Notes under the pieces: generated by a model
Database searches by the model: none
What the model saw: the letters and a program-made list of their open reading frames with translations, nothing else
Told to the model about the DNA's origin: nothing
Part shown: positions 39,701 through 46,265 of the stretch, one piece after another
Position numbering within the stretch: position 1 is the stretch's first letter
Layout of the letters: every line of letters begins with the position of its first letter
Program-made: the position numbers and the translations under genes
Origin: Flavobacterium granuli
GTDB lineage: Bacteria; Bacteroidota; Bacteroidia; Flavobacteriales; Flavobacteriaceae
DNA length: 64,000 nucleotides
Direction of reading: 5' to 3'
Assembly: GCF_900129705.1 (NCBI RefSeq)
Contig: NZ_FQWO01000002.1
Span: 186,001 to 250,000, forward strand

Positions 39701-40409
39701 GCCAGGTTCCCGGAGTGCTACTGGTAGTAAAACTATATTCATATCCTGGACCAAATCCACCAACAGTAATTTTCCCGTCAATCTGGCAAGTACCGGTACC
39801 GTATTTTACAATATCACTTTTTGCAACTGCTGTAGGCACTAAGGTATTTTGATATACGTTAAAATAATACACATAAGGAGTTCCTGTTTTGTCTACTATT
39901 TTTACTCGAAATTGACCCGCTGAATTAGCCAAATAATCTTTTCCAGTTGCAACTTGTGCCCAACAAGATAGGGCCGCACTTTCATTAGCGCAGTCACTAT
40001 TAGAAACAGTAATACAACTACCTCCTGAAATAAATCTTTCCCAAATAATGGATTGCGCATCCGTAATTCCTGTCTCAATAAGCCGGGAATCATTTCCTCC
40101 GCATAAAAACAATTTCGGCAATTCTTTTCCATTATTGGGACAAATTGAGACTTGTCCTGAATAAGGTAATTCTGCATATTTAATTACGGGGTTTTTATCC
40201 ACAACTATAAAATCTACAGCCTTTGTCCCCTCATTACTAAGCACTTGTTTTTCAGTAGCGGATATATTTTTTTCTATTCGAAAAATATCTCTATCCGAAT
40301 TTTTTTGAGATTTGGAGACATAAGATACCAGATTCTGCGAATAGGAAATGAAACCCTGTAAAAAAATTAAAGTAAGTAGGCTTACCTTAAGAAAAGTAGT
40401 TTTATGCAT
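27735..40409 (-). CDS. sprB: SprB-like giant gliding adhesin, type IX secretion substrate
   Basis: One uninterrupted frame of 12.7 kb encodes 4224 residues. After a signal peptide (residues about 1-25) and a non-repetitive head (to about 200), the protein is a long tandem array of SprB-type repeats of roughly 75-95 residues. Each has an early Cys near GxxxGxIxV, a central GGxxPYxYS pattern, a GTYxVxVxD turn and a closing NGC, so most units carry a likely Cys pair. Residues about 685-895 break the array with a different domain. The C-terminal ~90 residues (IPNNFTPNGDGINDVW onward, ending FVGHFTLYR) form the gliding-motility-associated (CHU_C, type B) sorting domain. SprB in F. johnsoniae is the mobile surface adhesin that moves cells over surfaces and is larger (about 6500 residues). 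sprF lies downstream. Confidence 0.9.
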   Translation of the reverse strand: MHKTTFLKVSLLTLIFLQGFISYSQNLVSYVSKSQKNSDRDIFRIEKNISATEKQVLSNEGTKAVDFIVVDKNPVIKYAELPYSGQVSICPNNGKELPKLFLCGGNDSRLIETGITDAQSIIWERFISGGSCITVSNSDCANESAALSCWAQVATGKDYLANSAGQFRVKIVDKTGTPYVYYFNVYQNTLVPTAVAKSDIVKYGTGTCQIDGKITVGGFGPGYEYSFTTSSTPGTWQDSNVFTTGTAGNYTAFIRIKDVVGSCEFKVINLEIKSVNFGVTTTVVSPKCYGDKGSIKVNVTGVKQYKIEIFNSANNKVGGPVFPDGVDHTFKELDSGTYKVVTSVEGNACMVDTQTVTITSPTQLKASATITNDLSACSDIGEITVTATGGTTPYKYLVNVNNTGFVSNGISNKIKTVSSGTYVVRVEDANGCFIDNTVTVPIVDKPSYTINRVDSKCKDDKGQISLNITEPKLYTIEYSIDNGKNFKGGDYVFSNLVPDNYIVIVRFKRSDINSGKFCSDPSILVQIGGSKALTASAGVAELAGCRSGGAGRARITNVEGGTAPYQYSFDGGGSWGTLPEKDLMPGTYIPSVKDANGCVFVMEAITIDKIPQKPVITVDPPVFNCDGTATTSVTVTNSVGTQFSYDYYLDGVLNLNSPSNVFKNVSQGDHTITVSYNVLSVSTYSNLLKEDFGSGASTTTPGIATAYCFNDQRVVGPYNCGTRSVEDNQYSVTSDFWRSDDPNGTNAGAWFHYKDHTTSPGNKAGLPLDPKGRFLLVNIGSAAGPYGVLYSKPINDVIPNQPVIIDVYLGNLLRKTVNAANPDFIIELVDESGRVVASQATGIIPNNESWNLKTLSLNPGDNTNLTFKIRSGSILYSGNDAVIDDILVYQLPKSCNTTADFPIVVDGSKAFSAGITGYKDIQCNGQQNGEITLSAKNFDPVKGFQYSVDGGLNWQTEIPSPAVTSGSVTLTGLASGIYNISIRYDNSAKSCTFPLKQEIKMPKALIIDAKVTTDATCVFGATITAKATEGTPGYQYQLLNADGTILRPFQVEEEFTDVPVGSYTVVAKDINLCQTAVPAAVDVVAAIPPTAVFEPSNLCFDSSAEIKVKVTGGVGPYTYTTTFNGGQAIGPSATFDGPVLTYNATASGTYEFEITDSYGCKAAVISQDISAKLTAKIDSTTELDCDVAPNNEAVITGTITGGTAPFVVTVFSGTGPGIIAYPSATTFTYTTAVASTYEFEVKDFKGCITTVKATINPITNPIVTAKPTAPKCIGHANGEVELVGSGGSPGYYYKFAESTVFAGSAFSGTTIYKGLKAGIEYSYQVKDSKGCLSGIEKIMLTDPTPVTATISATDLACSSTGTKAAIVTIKDAAGGAGGYTYSFNGNTNYTTANTFSTTKAGTINAYIKDKNGCEVRLPDVVIAALSGPTGINVFFETGLECPDYTAHVKFQTIGGQSPIRYQVINVASGASIQLEASGQYNLPPGDYTFTATDRNGCSFTLDYNVKSVPDITAGGSVLTPIKCFGDKGDIQFTVGGLNSHKYDYVVTNTLGFTIDNKTNQSAATISLSNLVASSYTIVVKDRTTGCTATYTVALSQPNALTIISAVPTKINCKKDESEITVTVSGGTTNYSYAVLKSGDLSTPVYVANKSVLTVDTNGGIDKYWVVYVKDVNGCTTTKTVEILSDEMPTLDPITQPCYMGTPVDITLSGTVSVGTASYGMDGVYQNTKIFKNISPGTYIFSIKDGNGCEDFETITIDEQLTLTPRFDKNITCTTSAEAQVTLIVGGGRPVYKYEYKESLDAGYTLMPSNIFKTLTAGKFTFRVTDGNGCIAVTTKTIDITLATPPEIDDTAITTDEVGLKQTKLINCSGEATAAISITLDPAKGQAPFVFKVERTAPTYKDYGSQTSGLTAGTYTVTVTDAKGCTDSEDIIITEPKPMTINHTEIPITCVEGVAGVPSTSKGSIIIDSITDGTAGAVGGSGGTAPYNYYVTGVNGYKEEELNNAGTTSVKFNVVDFGLYQINVVDANGCSVLVQDVLVASDVRDLDISINSTADCIALGSAEVKIGTTLTTNGPFHFAIYTGPPMVYNTANPAWKNETVLGVPPGVNPGSKKADFTGLTPGVKYTFVVYDESTGCYYYETAETAIPTNSKLELSAPVAQNITCADLAAGDGKVSLIISSDYAGPVDVTYQIFNSQSLVQVGLPSLPVTVPGFVSAGPPVVKGELELKDIGTLPFGNYYVLVKETTGPNAGCSVASMAFNITKSARPLSVTAAVSKNENCNELGIITAEAMDGTGPYKYQITVSATMPAVDDVNWADENTFKKNAGSYYVWAKDKYNCIKSFPISLIKDAEPVIDPQTAPCFEGASIDVTITGSVSIGTAMYSIDGVTYVSDPKFTIYGPGSYTLYIQDGNGCIKTTPYEVNKQLILKAKRDNDLTCFAVDGDAKITLTASEGTSPYVTYEYSTNDGGIYTSMTPNVLTTAIAGTYIFRVTDTKGCQAISNEIVVTAKTKPDFTADATLVSCFGDSDGTITITPKDGLLPYEYSIDGAAFVPIAKITGLAVGTYKIIVRDSKECLSDEQTIEIKGPVALAATPVVKLFGCSATNTPEDAVVTINVTAGTGTAPYTYSFNGGPFGDDNTFAVGTSQKVDYVVLDGNGCNITGDVMVNPYNPPTAMTLDITPIYCNTVSAESKVIVTDVAGGSGDYSYEILYLDPDPTVLVPGSGVGLNEFTGLVPGVTYKIKVTDKVLGCSIEKSVTIKTENEISVTAQLLGDVFCKGDSTGSVAFTVSNYITATKYTYNLATTASVPSQSGDVITYTGLAAGKYTFTVTDDVSGCIAEVIDFIIAEPADPLDFTTTATNINCDKKLATITVTATGGTENYGYAVVKDGDPAPTVFGSNKVLEVDTNSGVDMDWVVYVQDANGCPKNSPVTIVMDASPVIDAAVAVSQCPSPTATYDIKITATGVGSLEYSIGSGFTTNSTITVGAPGTYDVTVRDKNGCINPVPFQVTILNPLQLSYDLTASPICNGTEGEITLKASGGSGVPTNYEYSKNGGGYVSSPVFAGLAPGTYIFSVRDKGTPDLCTKEIEVIINAANKDIDFTLSKTDVICNGDSNGSITVKLTAPTAFINNNPVYSYVLTDFATGTPIGGSQTTPVFSGLAVGKYVVTATSGRGCEVAKDVTIDGPLAITVQPPVVDEYGCAPGTNGTNYATITVGLPAGGSNDFKIYEFLRDGNPIPVQRGDNPVYTETDLLGGRYVINVYDTNGCVGTTTATINPFVAIDFASPSAITVTKAITCVNNEDIQVNVTLTGGAAVPLEYTIVATVDDATLGTVGNAIPYATQTNNSGEFKDLTVGSYAITVTNTITKCSIKTIHYVNEPNTFDLVASNVKNVICYGTATGSVDLTFVDNQLDNGDAAGAFEYTITGPAGTDPVRTTVGAQITIPNLVAGIYTVKAKLIATPSCEVETRFTIAQPNTDLSISVNSTPITCDPGNDGTITVSADGGWSAYYKYELVGVGPAAISVAYSDQFYFENLTPGTYTVNVKDMGGCVETQTVTLKDPDPIIVTANARANMLDCNGGTIGEIVVDLPTGGQGSNYSYILNYVSADPVFSSAPQANPIFSGLAAGIYTVTVVDGLNCVSQPTADIIIDEPTKVEATLVLASGITCKDAATLTLSASGGTGKYEYSTDKNFTTPLGTFTVSETFSVGLGDHQYYVRDEKGCVSFISNNVTINEITPLSLVLDLTNAVVYCKGDASATIDASATGGLGNYSYTLLDSAKNPIRPSQANGYFDKLSAGDYIVRVDSDDCQYDTEVISVSEPPTPLTIDRITKTDVTCNGENNGKIEINASGGTGQIKYAISPRLDQFFDSGVFDELVTGVYQVVIQDENGCFIVQDFEIKEPSLLSVSTVADSVFPEICAGDKDGAFSIEITGGTAPYSVSLGDINGTYTTGTASQTEFDFTGLGGGNHFVFIRDANGCTTDWLVALPESINMNPIAIVDYGCVNNAAANSVTITIDDSITNPADVDYALDGGNFQASSVFTNLTPGFHFVTARHSNGCEQQTINFEIKQVEPLTLVLNDGGLNEIVAVAAGGGGNYKYTLNGESYGNKSNFIIYKSGNYTVTVTDGNGCVASATRYFEYIDVCIPNNFTPNGDGINDVWAPGCTVNYKDLTFEVFDRYGRKVGNYRLGQYWDGRYNGTELPSGDYWYVLKLNDVKDAREFVGHFTLYR
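37720..38370 (-). other. Non-repeat domain inserted in the SprB array
   Basis: Residues about 685-895 of the SprB-like protein lack the repeat pattern and start at LLKEDFGSG. They contain RVVGPYNCGTRS, WFHYKDHTT, GRFLLVNIGSAAGPYGVLY and SWNLKTLSLNPG, then VIDDILVYQLP. The alternation of aromatic and hydrophobic strands resembles MAM/jelly-roll carbohydrate-binding domains in other T9SS proteins. Fold and function are inferred, not shown. Confidence 0.55.
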
Positions 40410-40565
40410 GGTATTATTTTTTATTTTTTGGTGATTTGGGTCCCCAAAAATTTGATGTATTACAATCTAATATTTGTTACTTCAAAATCTATTTCTTACG
40501 CTAAACTAAAAATTGATTTGTGATTCTCTTTCAAAATTTTCAGAACAAACCTGCACTATTTTAAA

Positions 40566-40595
40566 TTAGAATTGGCTTAAAAAAACCAATTCTAA
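40566..40595 (-). terminator. Hairpin between the sprD- and sprB-like genes
   Basis: TTAGAATTGG and CCAATTCTAA form a 10-bp perfect stem around ten bases in the 236-bp gap. On the minus strand the downstream tail is A/T-mixed rather than a T-run, so it may attenuate, process or stabilise the long transcript rather than end it. No consensus promoter is seen after it. Confidence 0.4.
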
Positions 40596-40645
40596 AAAAC
40601 ATCATTTTTCATATTCTTTATCATTAAAATCTAATCTTGATCCTC

Positions 40646-43351
40646 TTAATTCTCTACTCTGACCATTACCATTTTTCCATTGTATGATTTGCTACCACTA
40701 GATTCCAATGCTTGTTTGGCCTCCTCGATCGTATCAAATTTATTATAGTAAATAAAATATTTACTGGTATTCACATCATAGAAGAAATTAACATTTCGTT
40801 CTCCTGCCGCCACTACTTTGGTCAAGAATGCATCTCTCTTAGCAACATCACTATGAACAGCCAATACCAAGTAATAACCTCCATCCACATTCTGTACATT
40901 CTTTACGATCTGCATATTGGATTGCTCATCACCATAATCAAAATCTTCCGGTTTAAAAATTTCTTTACTAAGCGGAGTCGATTCTTTTATTCGTTTCAAT
41001 GTTGCTACATCATTCAAATATCTGCCTTGATCATTCTCGAAAGAGGCTCGCTTGATTCGGCGTTTTTTCTCAATCTCTATACCTTCTTTAATTTTATCCA
41101 ATGAAGAAAGTAAATTCGTATTCTTTTGTATTGCTTTCGTTTGATCTAATTTCAAGGCTTCAATCGTTTTTAAATAGAATTGAACCGTTGAATCGTTTTT
41201 ATTGCTTTTCTTAAGTCGTTCTTTATATAAATTTTCCAAAGTAGCGATCTTGCTATTCTGCATTTTATTTAGTTCTTCAATTTCTGATTCTAAAGAAAGT
41301 AATGCACTGTTTTGGGCAGAAACACTCTTAAATGGTTTAGGCTCTTTAAAAATACCTTTATCACTTAAATCATTTTCCTCCTTTAAGTCATTCAGATCTT
41401 TCTCTCTATCTGCAACAGTAACGTCAAGTCTTTCTAATAGCTCTTTTTGGGTCTTTTTAGACTCCTCAATAAATTGGGTTAAATTTTTCATTTCCCTGGC
41501 ATTATCATCCTTAGGCTCTTCAGCGAGTTTAGCCTTAGTTTCAGCTTCCAATTTGGCTTGGGCTTCTGCTTCCGCTTTCAGTTTAGCCTGTGCCAGTGCA
41601 TCGGCTTTCGCTTGGGCTTCGGCAGCTAATTTGGCTTGGGCTTCTGCATCCGCTTTTAATTTAGCGTCAGCATCGAGTTTGGCCTGTGCCAAGGCATCCG
41701 CTTTAGCTTGAGCTTCGGCAGCTAATTTCGCTTGGGCTTCAGCATCCGCTTTTAGTTTCGCATCCGCAGCCAGTTTAGCCTGTGCCAGTGCATCGGCTTT
41801 CGCTTTAGCATCTGCTGCTAATTTGGCTTGAGCTTCTGCTTCCGCTTTTAGTTTCGCATCAGCAGCCAGTTTAGCCTGTGCCAGTGCATCGGCTTTCGCT
41901 TTAGCATCTGCTGCTAATTTGGCTTGAGCTTCAGCATCCGCTTTTAGTTTCGCATCCGCAGCCAGTTTGGCCTGTGCCAGTGCGTCGGCTTTCGCTTTGG
42001 CTTCGGCAGCTAATTTCGCTTTCGCTTCAGCATCCGCTTTTAGTTTCGCATCAGCAGCCAGTTTAGCCTGTGCCAGTGCATCGGCTTTCGCTTTAGCATC
42101 TGCTGCTAATTTGGCTTGAGCTTCAGCATCCGCTTTTAGTTTCGCATCAGCAGCCAGTTTAGCCTGTGCCAGTGCGTCGGCTTTCGCTTTGGCTTCGGCA
42201 GCTAATTTGGCTTTCGCTTCAGCATCGGCTTTAATTTTGGCATCAGCAGCCAGTTTAGCCTGTGCTAATGCATCGGCTTTTGCTTTAGCATCTGCTGCTA
42301 GCTTCGCTTGGGCATTAGCTGCCCTAGTTTTAGCATCGACATAAGGGGTTGTATTTTTAGGTTTTACCGATTTTGGACTCAAATCCGGAACAAATAATGC
42401 CCCTTCCTCTTCCTCGTCGCCATAATAATTATTTTTACTTGTAAAATTATACGCAAGTGTAATTTCATGTGAAGATCCAAAATTTGACAAATTGCCTGTC
42501 GCCTTTTCAAAATTATATTCAACGGAAATTTTAGGCGTTATATTCAATCCTAAACCAGCCGAAGCTCCATATAAAGTATTATAACCCGCTTGAGCCCAAA
42601 CACCACTAGGGATTGCAAACATCATTAATCCAGAAACAACGGTTTTCTCTTTCTTGAGCTCTGTTTTTACTAAAGCCGAAAATTTACTTTTATCAAAAAA
42701 ACCATAGCTGTCCAAATAGCCGGTGTGCATCACATGCAATTCGATGCTTTTTTCAGGATCGTCCTGAACCAGCTGCGATGTTTTCAGATTGTATAAAAAC
42801 AAATTATTTAGCGATACTCCAAAATCAAGAAAGGCCGTCCCATAATTGATTCCCGGATTTGCGGCAAAAAGAAAATTAGAAGGAATATTATCTAAAGAAG
42901 GATCTTGGTAGTTTGTAATTACTTTACCGCTATTGAGACCGCTTTTATAAAAGCCTAAATTTAATCCAAAAGTAAGATTGCTGTCTTGATCTAATTCTAC
43001 ATTTTGAGCGAAATTAGTAACCGCTCCAAAGGTGGTAAAAACACCATAATTCTGCTGAAACAATCCAACGGCGATTCCTTGCGTCTCACTCAACCTACCG
43101 GCATAGCTAAACAAATAAGTTTGGGGCGCATTATCAAATTGTACCCATTGTCTTTTATTATAAAAACTGACAAACGTACTTTGTTCCCTAACAAAACTAA
43201 AGGTGGGATTAATAATGTATTTATTGAATTTTAACGAATTTCGAACGGGTAAAGCAAAAGAAACCACTCCGTCTTCAGATGTTGTTGTCTGAGAATAAAG
43301 TGCGGGGGAAACGCCATAAAATAAAGTCAATAAAAGTAAAATTTTCTTCAT
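40646..43351 (-). CDS. sprD: SprD-like PorP/SprF-type protein with long Ala/Lys coiled-coil repeat
   Basis: The 901 residues divide into four parts. A signal peptide comes first (1-20). Residues about 25-310 resemble a PorP/SprF outer-membrane barrel (NKYIINPTFSFVREQSTFVSFYNKRQWVQFDN, then GVALFQQNYG-like strands). Residues about 349-598 are a near-perfect tandem repeat of two alternating 16-residue units (AKLAADAKAKADALAQ and AKLAADAKLKADAEAQ), TolA-like in composition and surely helical. Further coiled coil (about 600-800) leads to a C-terminal SPOR-like region (YYLVLAVHSDVAKRDAF to YNGKMVMVRVEN). The start lies one base past the stop of the sprC-like gene, so they are coupled. The symbol follows the F. 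johnsoniae gene order from memory. Confidence 0.78.
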   Translation of the reverse strand: MKKILLLLTLFYGVSPALYSQTTTSEDGVVSFALPVRNSLKFNKYIINPTFSFVREQSTFVSFYNKRQWVQFDNAPQTYLFSYAGRLSETQGIAVGLFQQNYGVFTTFGAVTNFAQNVELDQDSNLTFGLNLGFYKSGLNSGKVITNYQDPSLDNIPSNFLFAANPGINYGTAFLDFGVSLNNLFLYNLKTSQLVQDDPEKSIELHVMHTGYLDSYGFFDKSKFSALVKTELKKEKTVVSGLMMFAIPSGVWAQAGYNTLYGASAGLGLNITPKISVEYNFEKATGNLSNFGSSHEITLAYNFTSKNNYYGDEEEEGALFVPDLSPKSVKPKNTTPYVDAKTRAANAQAKLAADAKAKADALAQAKLAADAKIKADAEAKAKLAAEAKAKADALAQAKLAADAKLKADAEAQAKLAADAKAKADALAQAKLAADAKLKADAEAKAKLAAEAKAKADALAQAKLAADAKLKADAEAQAKLAADAKAKADALAQAKLAADAKLKAEAEAQAKLAADAKAKADALAQAKLAADAKLKADAEAQAKLAAEAQAKADALAQAKLDADAKLKADAEAQAKLAAEAQAKADALAQAKLKAEAEAQAKLEAETKAKLAEEPKDDNAREMKNLTQFIEESKKTQKELLERLDVTVADREKDLNDLKEENDLSDKGIFKEPKPFKSVSAQNSALLSLESEIEELNKMQNSKIATLENLYKERLKKSNKNDSTVQFYLKTIEALKLDQTKAIQKNTNLLSSLDKIKEGIEIEKKRRIKRASFENDQGRYLNDVATLKRIKESTPLSKEIFKPEDFDYGDEQSNMQIVKNVQNVDGGYYLVLAVHSDVAKRDAFLTKVVAAGERNVNFFYDVNTSKYFIYYNKFDTIEEAKQALESSGSKSYNGKMVMVRVEN
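41558..42307 (-). repeat. In-frame 96-bp tandem repeat (minisatellite) within the sprD-like gene
   Basis: Starting at 42307 the coding strand repeats a 96-bp, 32-residue unit seven times, followed by one partial copy that continues to about 41558. Each unit is two 16-residue halves differing mainly at positions 9 and 14-16. Copies differ by few substitutions (D/E, K/Q, I/L), so they are close in DNA as well as protein. Confidence 0.9.
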
Positions 43352-43352
43352 A

Positions 43353-44822
43353 TTATTTTATTACCGTTATGGAACCTTTCTTCACTTTTTTATCCTGAGT
43401 AGTAATGATATAATAATAGACCGGATTTACATTTTTGAAATCCACCATATTCTCAGGCCAATTATTTTGATAATCATTTGTCTTAAATATTTGTTCTCCT
43501 GTGGAGCTCATCAATAGTATTTCGGTATTTGTACCGCTTAAATATTGCTGAGGAATCACCCAAGTATCATTTATCCCATCTCCATTTGGACTTATCAAAT
43601 TAGGAATCAAAACAACATCCGTATCAACAATAGGGTATTTTATAGTAAAAATAAATTCATCAGAGCCAATACAAGCCGTAGTCTGGCTAATAACAACCTT
43701 ATAATCCCCTGCCGCTGTTGCATCAAAAGTGGCTCCATTGGCTCCATCAATTAAAACATCATTTAAATACCACTGGTAAGCAGGATTTTCGGCAGTTGTT
43801 GTTGTGATTACTGTTTTTATTTCGCCTTCTTTTATTGTATTTGTTCCTGAAATATTAATAGCGCTTGAAAATTGTATTTCCTGCAAATTAATCGATGCAT
43901 CAGTAGTACATCCCCCTAAATCTACTTTTACAACATATAAGCCCGCTTTACTTGCTTGATAAGTACTCGCAGTTGCTCCTTCAATTTTTACATTGTCAAG
44001 GAACCATTGATAGCTATTAGCGGTTTGTGTGCTTAATGTTGTTGAACCTTCAGAAGCGCAAAAGGGATTTCCTTTGCTTGAAGTTATCGTCGAAGCTTGT
44101 GCAGTGGACTCAGAAACGGTCACCCTGTTAGAATAAGAATTGGAAGTACAAGAACCATAATTGGTCTCTACATAATATTTTCCGGGTTGGGTTACTGTAT
44201 AACTACCGGTACTGGCACTTGCCAATAATGTTGGAGGAACTGAATTACCGTTATCCCTAAACCAATTATAGGTCAATGAAGGATACTTTAATGGGGAATC
44301 ATTGGTACCTGTCCCGGGATTGTCTATTTTTAAAACATAGCTTCCTCCCTTGCAGTAAGTGGCCGTTTCTACAAAATTATTGATGGAGAAAGGTGCATTT
44401 TGAATTTGATAATAGGCCGAAAAGGAATTCGAATCGGGGCTGGTAGATGCAGGACTGCTACTCCGTATTCTTATTTTATAGGCTTCACCTGCTATGTTAG
44501 TGGGAATTGCAAAATTTAAATTTGCTGCTGACGAAGTTGTAATAACTCCAGGAGCTGAACTAACCAAAATTGTAGGGTTAGAAAAACTTCCCGTTGCGTT
44601 CGATAATTCTACAATAAATTGATTATCTGAGTTTAAAGCCGATTGTTGTGAAAAACTAAATACTACTTTAAATGGAGCTGTTGAATTGTAAGCTGCATCT
44701 GTACAAATTTGAGTAAAACTAAGCGTAGGTTTACCAATCGTTATTTGAGCATAGCCATCAGTTGCTAAGGCAAGAGCAAAAAACAAAAAACAAAAAAAAC
44801 TTTTTTTTATTATGGTAGCCAT
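43353..44822 (-). CDS. sprC: SprC-like secreted Ig-domain protein with gliding-motility C-terminal domain
   Basis: This 489-residue protein has a signal peptide (to about residue 25, DGYAQ). Then come several Ig/PKD-like beta-sandwich units with W-x-N or W-F/Y-L-D motifs (YNWFRDNGNSVPP, YQWFLDNVKIEGAT, YQWYLNDVLIDGAN). The C-terminal ~90 residues are a type B sorting / gliding-motility domain (IPNLISPNGDGINDTW, ending KKGSITVIK). It should be secreted by the type IX system and stay at the surface. Position, one base before the sprD-like gene, matches sprC of F. johnsoniae. The symbol is by gene order rather than by detailed comparison. Confidence 0.78.
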   Translation of the reverse strand: MATIIKKSFFCFLFFALALATDGYAQITIGKPTLSFTQICTDAAYNSTAPFKVVFSFSQQSALNSDNQFIVELSNATGSFSNPTILVSSAPGVITTSSAANLNFAIPTNIAGEAYKIRIRSSSPASTSPDSNSFSAYYQIQNAPFSINNFVETATYCKGGSYVLKIDNPGTGTNDSPLKYPSLTYNWFRDNGNSVPPTLLASASTGSYTVTQPGKYYVETNYGSCTSNSYSNRVTVSESTAQASTITSSKGNPFCASEGSTTLSTQTANSYQWFLDNVKIEGATASTYQASKAGLYVVKVDLGGCTTDASINLQEIQFSSAINISGTNTIKEGEIKTVITTTTAENPAYQWYLNDVLIDGANGATFDATAAGDYKVVISQTTACIGSDEFIFTIKYPIVDTDVVLIPNLISPNGDGINDTWVIPQQYLSGTNTEILLMSSTGEQIFKTNDYQNNWPENMVDFKNVNPVYYYIITTQDKKVKKGSITVIK

Positions 44823-44853
44823 TCCTAAACTGATCTTTATTTAGCATAATTAA

Positions 44854-44861
44854 CAAATATA
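44854..44861 (-). promoter_or_regulatory. Candidate internal -7 box before the sprC-like gene
   Basis: TATATTTG on the minus strand in the 103-bp gap ends 31 bases before the ATG. The -33 TTG is missing, so it would be a weak or regulated internal promoter of the spr operon. Confidence 0.35.
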
Positions 44862-44925
44862 ACTTAGAGGTAATTTAGTATATTTTACATTCATAAGTTT
44901 TAAAACCAAATAATTATCCTAGAAA

Positions 44926-46218
44926 CTATTTGTCGACATTTGAAGCAACAATCTTTCCGATTTTTAATCTAAAATCAGGTCTTTTATCATTCAAAAAGTC
45001 TATAAAGGTTTCTTTATTGTCACTTTTTGAATAAACATTAGAAAAAATACTATTGCCGTACCAGCTTTCTAAATCTTCATTATTAGAATTAAATTCAGTA
45101 AATATATTTCCTTTACAGAAATTGAAATACATTTGTTCAAACTTAATTTTATTCAGATTCTTATCGTTAATTTCCATTTTACTGTCCAATAATACCGCTG
45201 GATTAAATCCTGAAATTACAGTTCTTCTGCATTCTAAAGCTGAATTATCGCCTACATAAATCGCTTCTTTAACTAAACCCGACTCGATATCAACGCTTAT
45301 GTTTTCGCTATTATTAACCAAGGTTAAATTGGTAGCTACAACCAATGTTTGTTTTCTTGCAAAATCAACTTCCTCTTTCGTTACATAAGAAGCAACATCC
45401 AAACATCTTGAACCAAACTTACTCGACAAAAATGAAGAACGAATCGCTAATGAATTATCTATATGACATTGTGTACCGTAATTGAATTTATAATCATCAC
45501 TACTTGATTTAAAGGAGACCATCTTATTCAACTTAAGCTCACCTCCCAATATTTCAAAAGAATCACCTCCTGAATAACTCACCATTACATTTTCTATGAT
45601 GGTTTTGTTTCCTACACCAGCTAATAGTAAAGAATTAAAATTCTCAGTTCCTTTCAATTTCGCACCGGCAAACTCGATCCTTACAAATTTTAAAATACCT
45701 GAATTACTGCTGGTATTTACTCCACCATAGGCTGTTAAAGCCAAATTCAAATCAAAATTTACTGATGAAACACCTCCAAATTTATTAATTGGCGCATCTC
45801 CCAATAAGATTATACCACCCCAATCTCCCGCTTTTTTAAGGCTTTTATTAGACGTAAAAACAATTGGGTCGGTTTCTAATCCTTCGGCAATTATTGTAGC
45901 TCCTTTGGTAATGACAAGAGAGGCCTTAGATTCAGAGTCACATATAATTACTGTACCGGGATCGATAGTAAGTGTCGCATTATTAGTAACATAAACACTT
46001 CCCTGCAACAAATAAATATTTTTCTTTTCTAATCTTGTATTAACGGAAATATTCCCGGCCAAAATTCGATTAGCTTCCCCATAATCTTGCTTATTGGGCT
46101 TGAATTCTGTCCAATTGTTTAACCAATTGTTTGATCCTATTATTCCTTTTTCTTGCTGTGCATTTACACTACAAACTACCAAAAGAAAGATGCTAATAAT
46201 TTGAGTTATGTTTTTCAT
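44926..46218 (-). CDS. Secreted beta-helix protein in the spr operon
   Basis: The 430-residue protein has a signal peptide (MKNITQIISIFLLVVCSVNA). The mature part starts with LAGNISVNTRLEKKNIYLLQGSVYV and reads as a right-handed parallel beta-helix: short strands such as ATLTIDPGTVIICDS, LVITKGATIIAEG, DPIVFTSNKS and GDWGGIILLGDAP. This scaffold occurs in many Bacteroidota surface proteins. I see no type A or type B sorting domain at the C-terminus, so it may be periplasmic or outer-membrane associated. It is the second gene of the operon that continues into sprC-sprD-sprB-sprF. A specific role in gliding is inferred only from position. Confidence 0.75.
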   Translation of the reverse strand: MKNITQIISIFLLVVCSVNAQQEKGIIGSNNWLNNWTEFKPNKQDYGEANRILAGNISVNTRLEKKNIYLLQGSVYVTNNATLTIDPGTVIICDSESKASLVITKGATIIAEGLETDPIVFTSNKSLKKAGDWGGIILLGDAPINKFGGVSSVNFDLNLALTAYGGVNTSSNSGILKFVRIEFAGAKLKGTENFNSLLLAGVGNKTIIENVMVSYSGGDSFEILGGELKLNKMVSFKSSSDDYKFNYGTQCHIDNSLAIRSSFLSSKFGSRCLDVASYVTKEEVDFARKQTLVVATNLTLVNNSENISVDIESGLVKEAIYVGDNSALECRRTVISGFNPAVLLDSKMEINDKNLNKIKFEQMYFNFCKGNIFTEFNSNNEDLESWYGNSIFSNVYSKSDNKETFIDFLNDKRPDFRLKIGKIVASNVDK

Positions 46219-46265
46219 AAGATAAAAGGTAAGTTGTTAATTTTTTTGAATAAAAAGGCTATTCA

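Noticed and set aside
40196..40204. TTATCCACA, a perfect DnaA box
   Set aside because: Single occurrence inside the sprB coding region; chance match, no cluster of boxes.
27735..40409. SprB frame as several separate genes or a mis-assembly
   Set aside because: One continuous frame with consistent repeat phase, a signal peptide at one end and a sorting domain at the other; long repeats are divergent, so collapse is unlikely.
41202..41711. Long plus-strand frame opposite the sprD-like gene
   Set aside because: Its Ala/Ser-rich translation is just the antisense of the 96-bp repeat.
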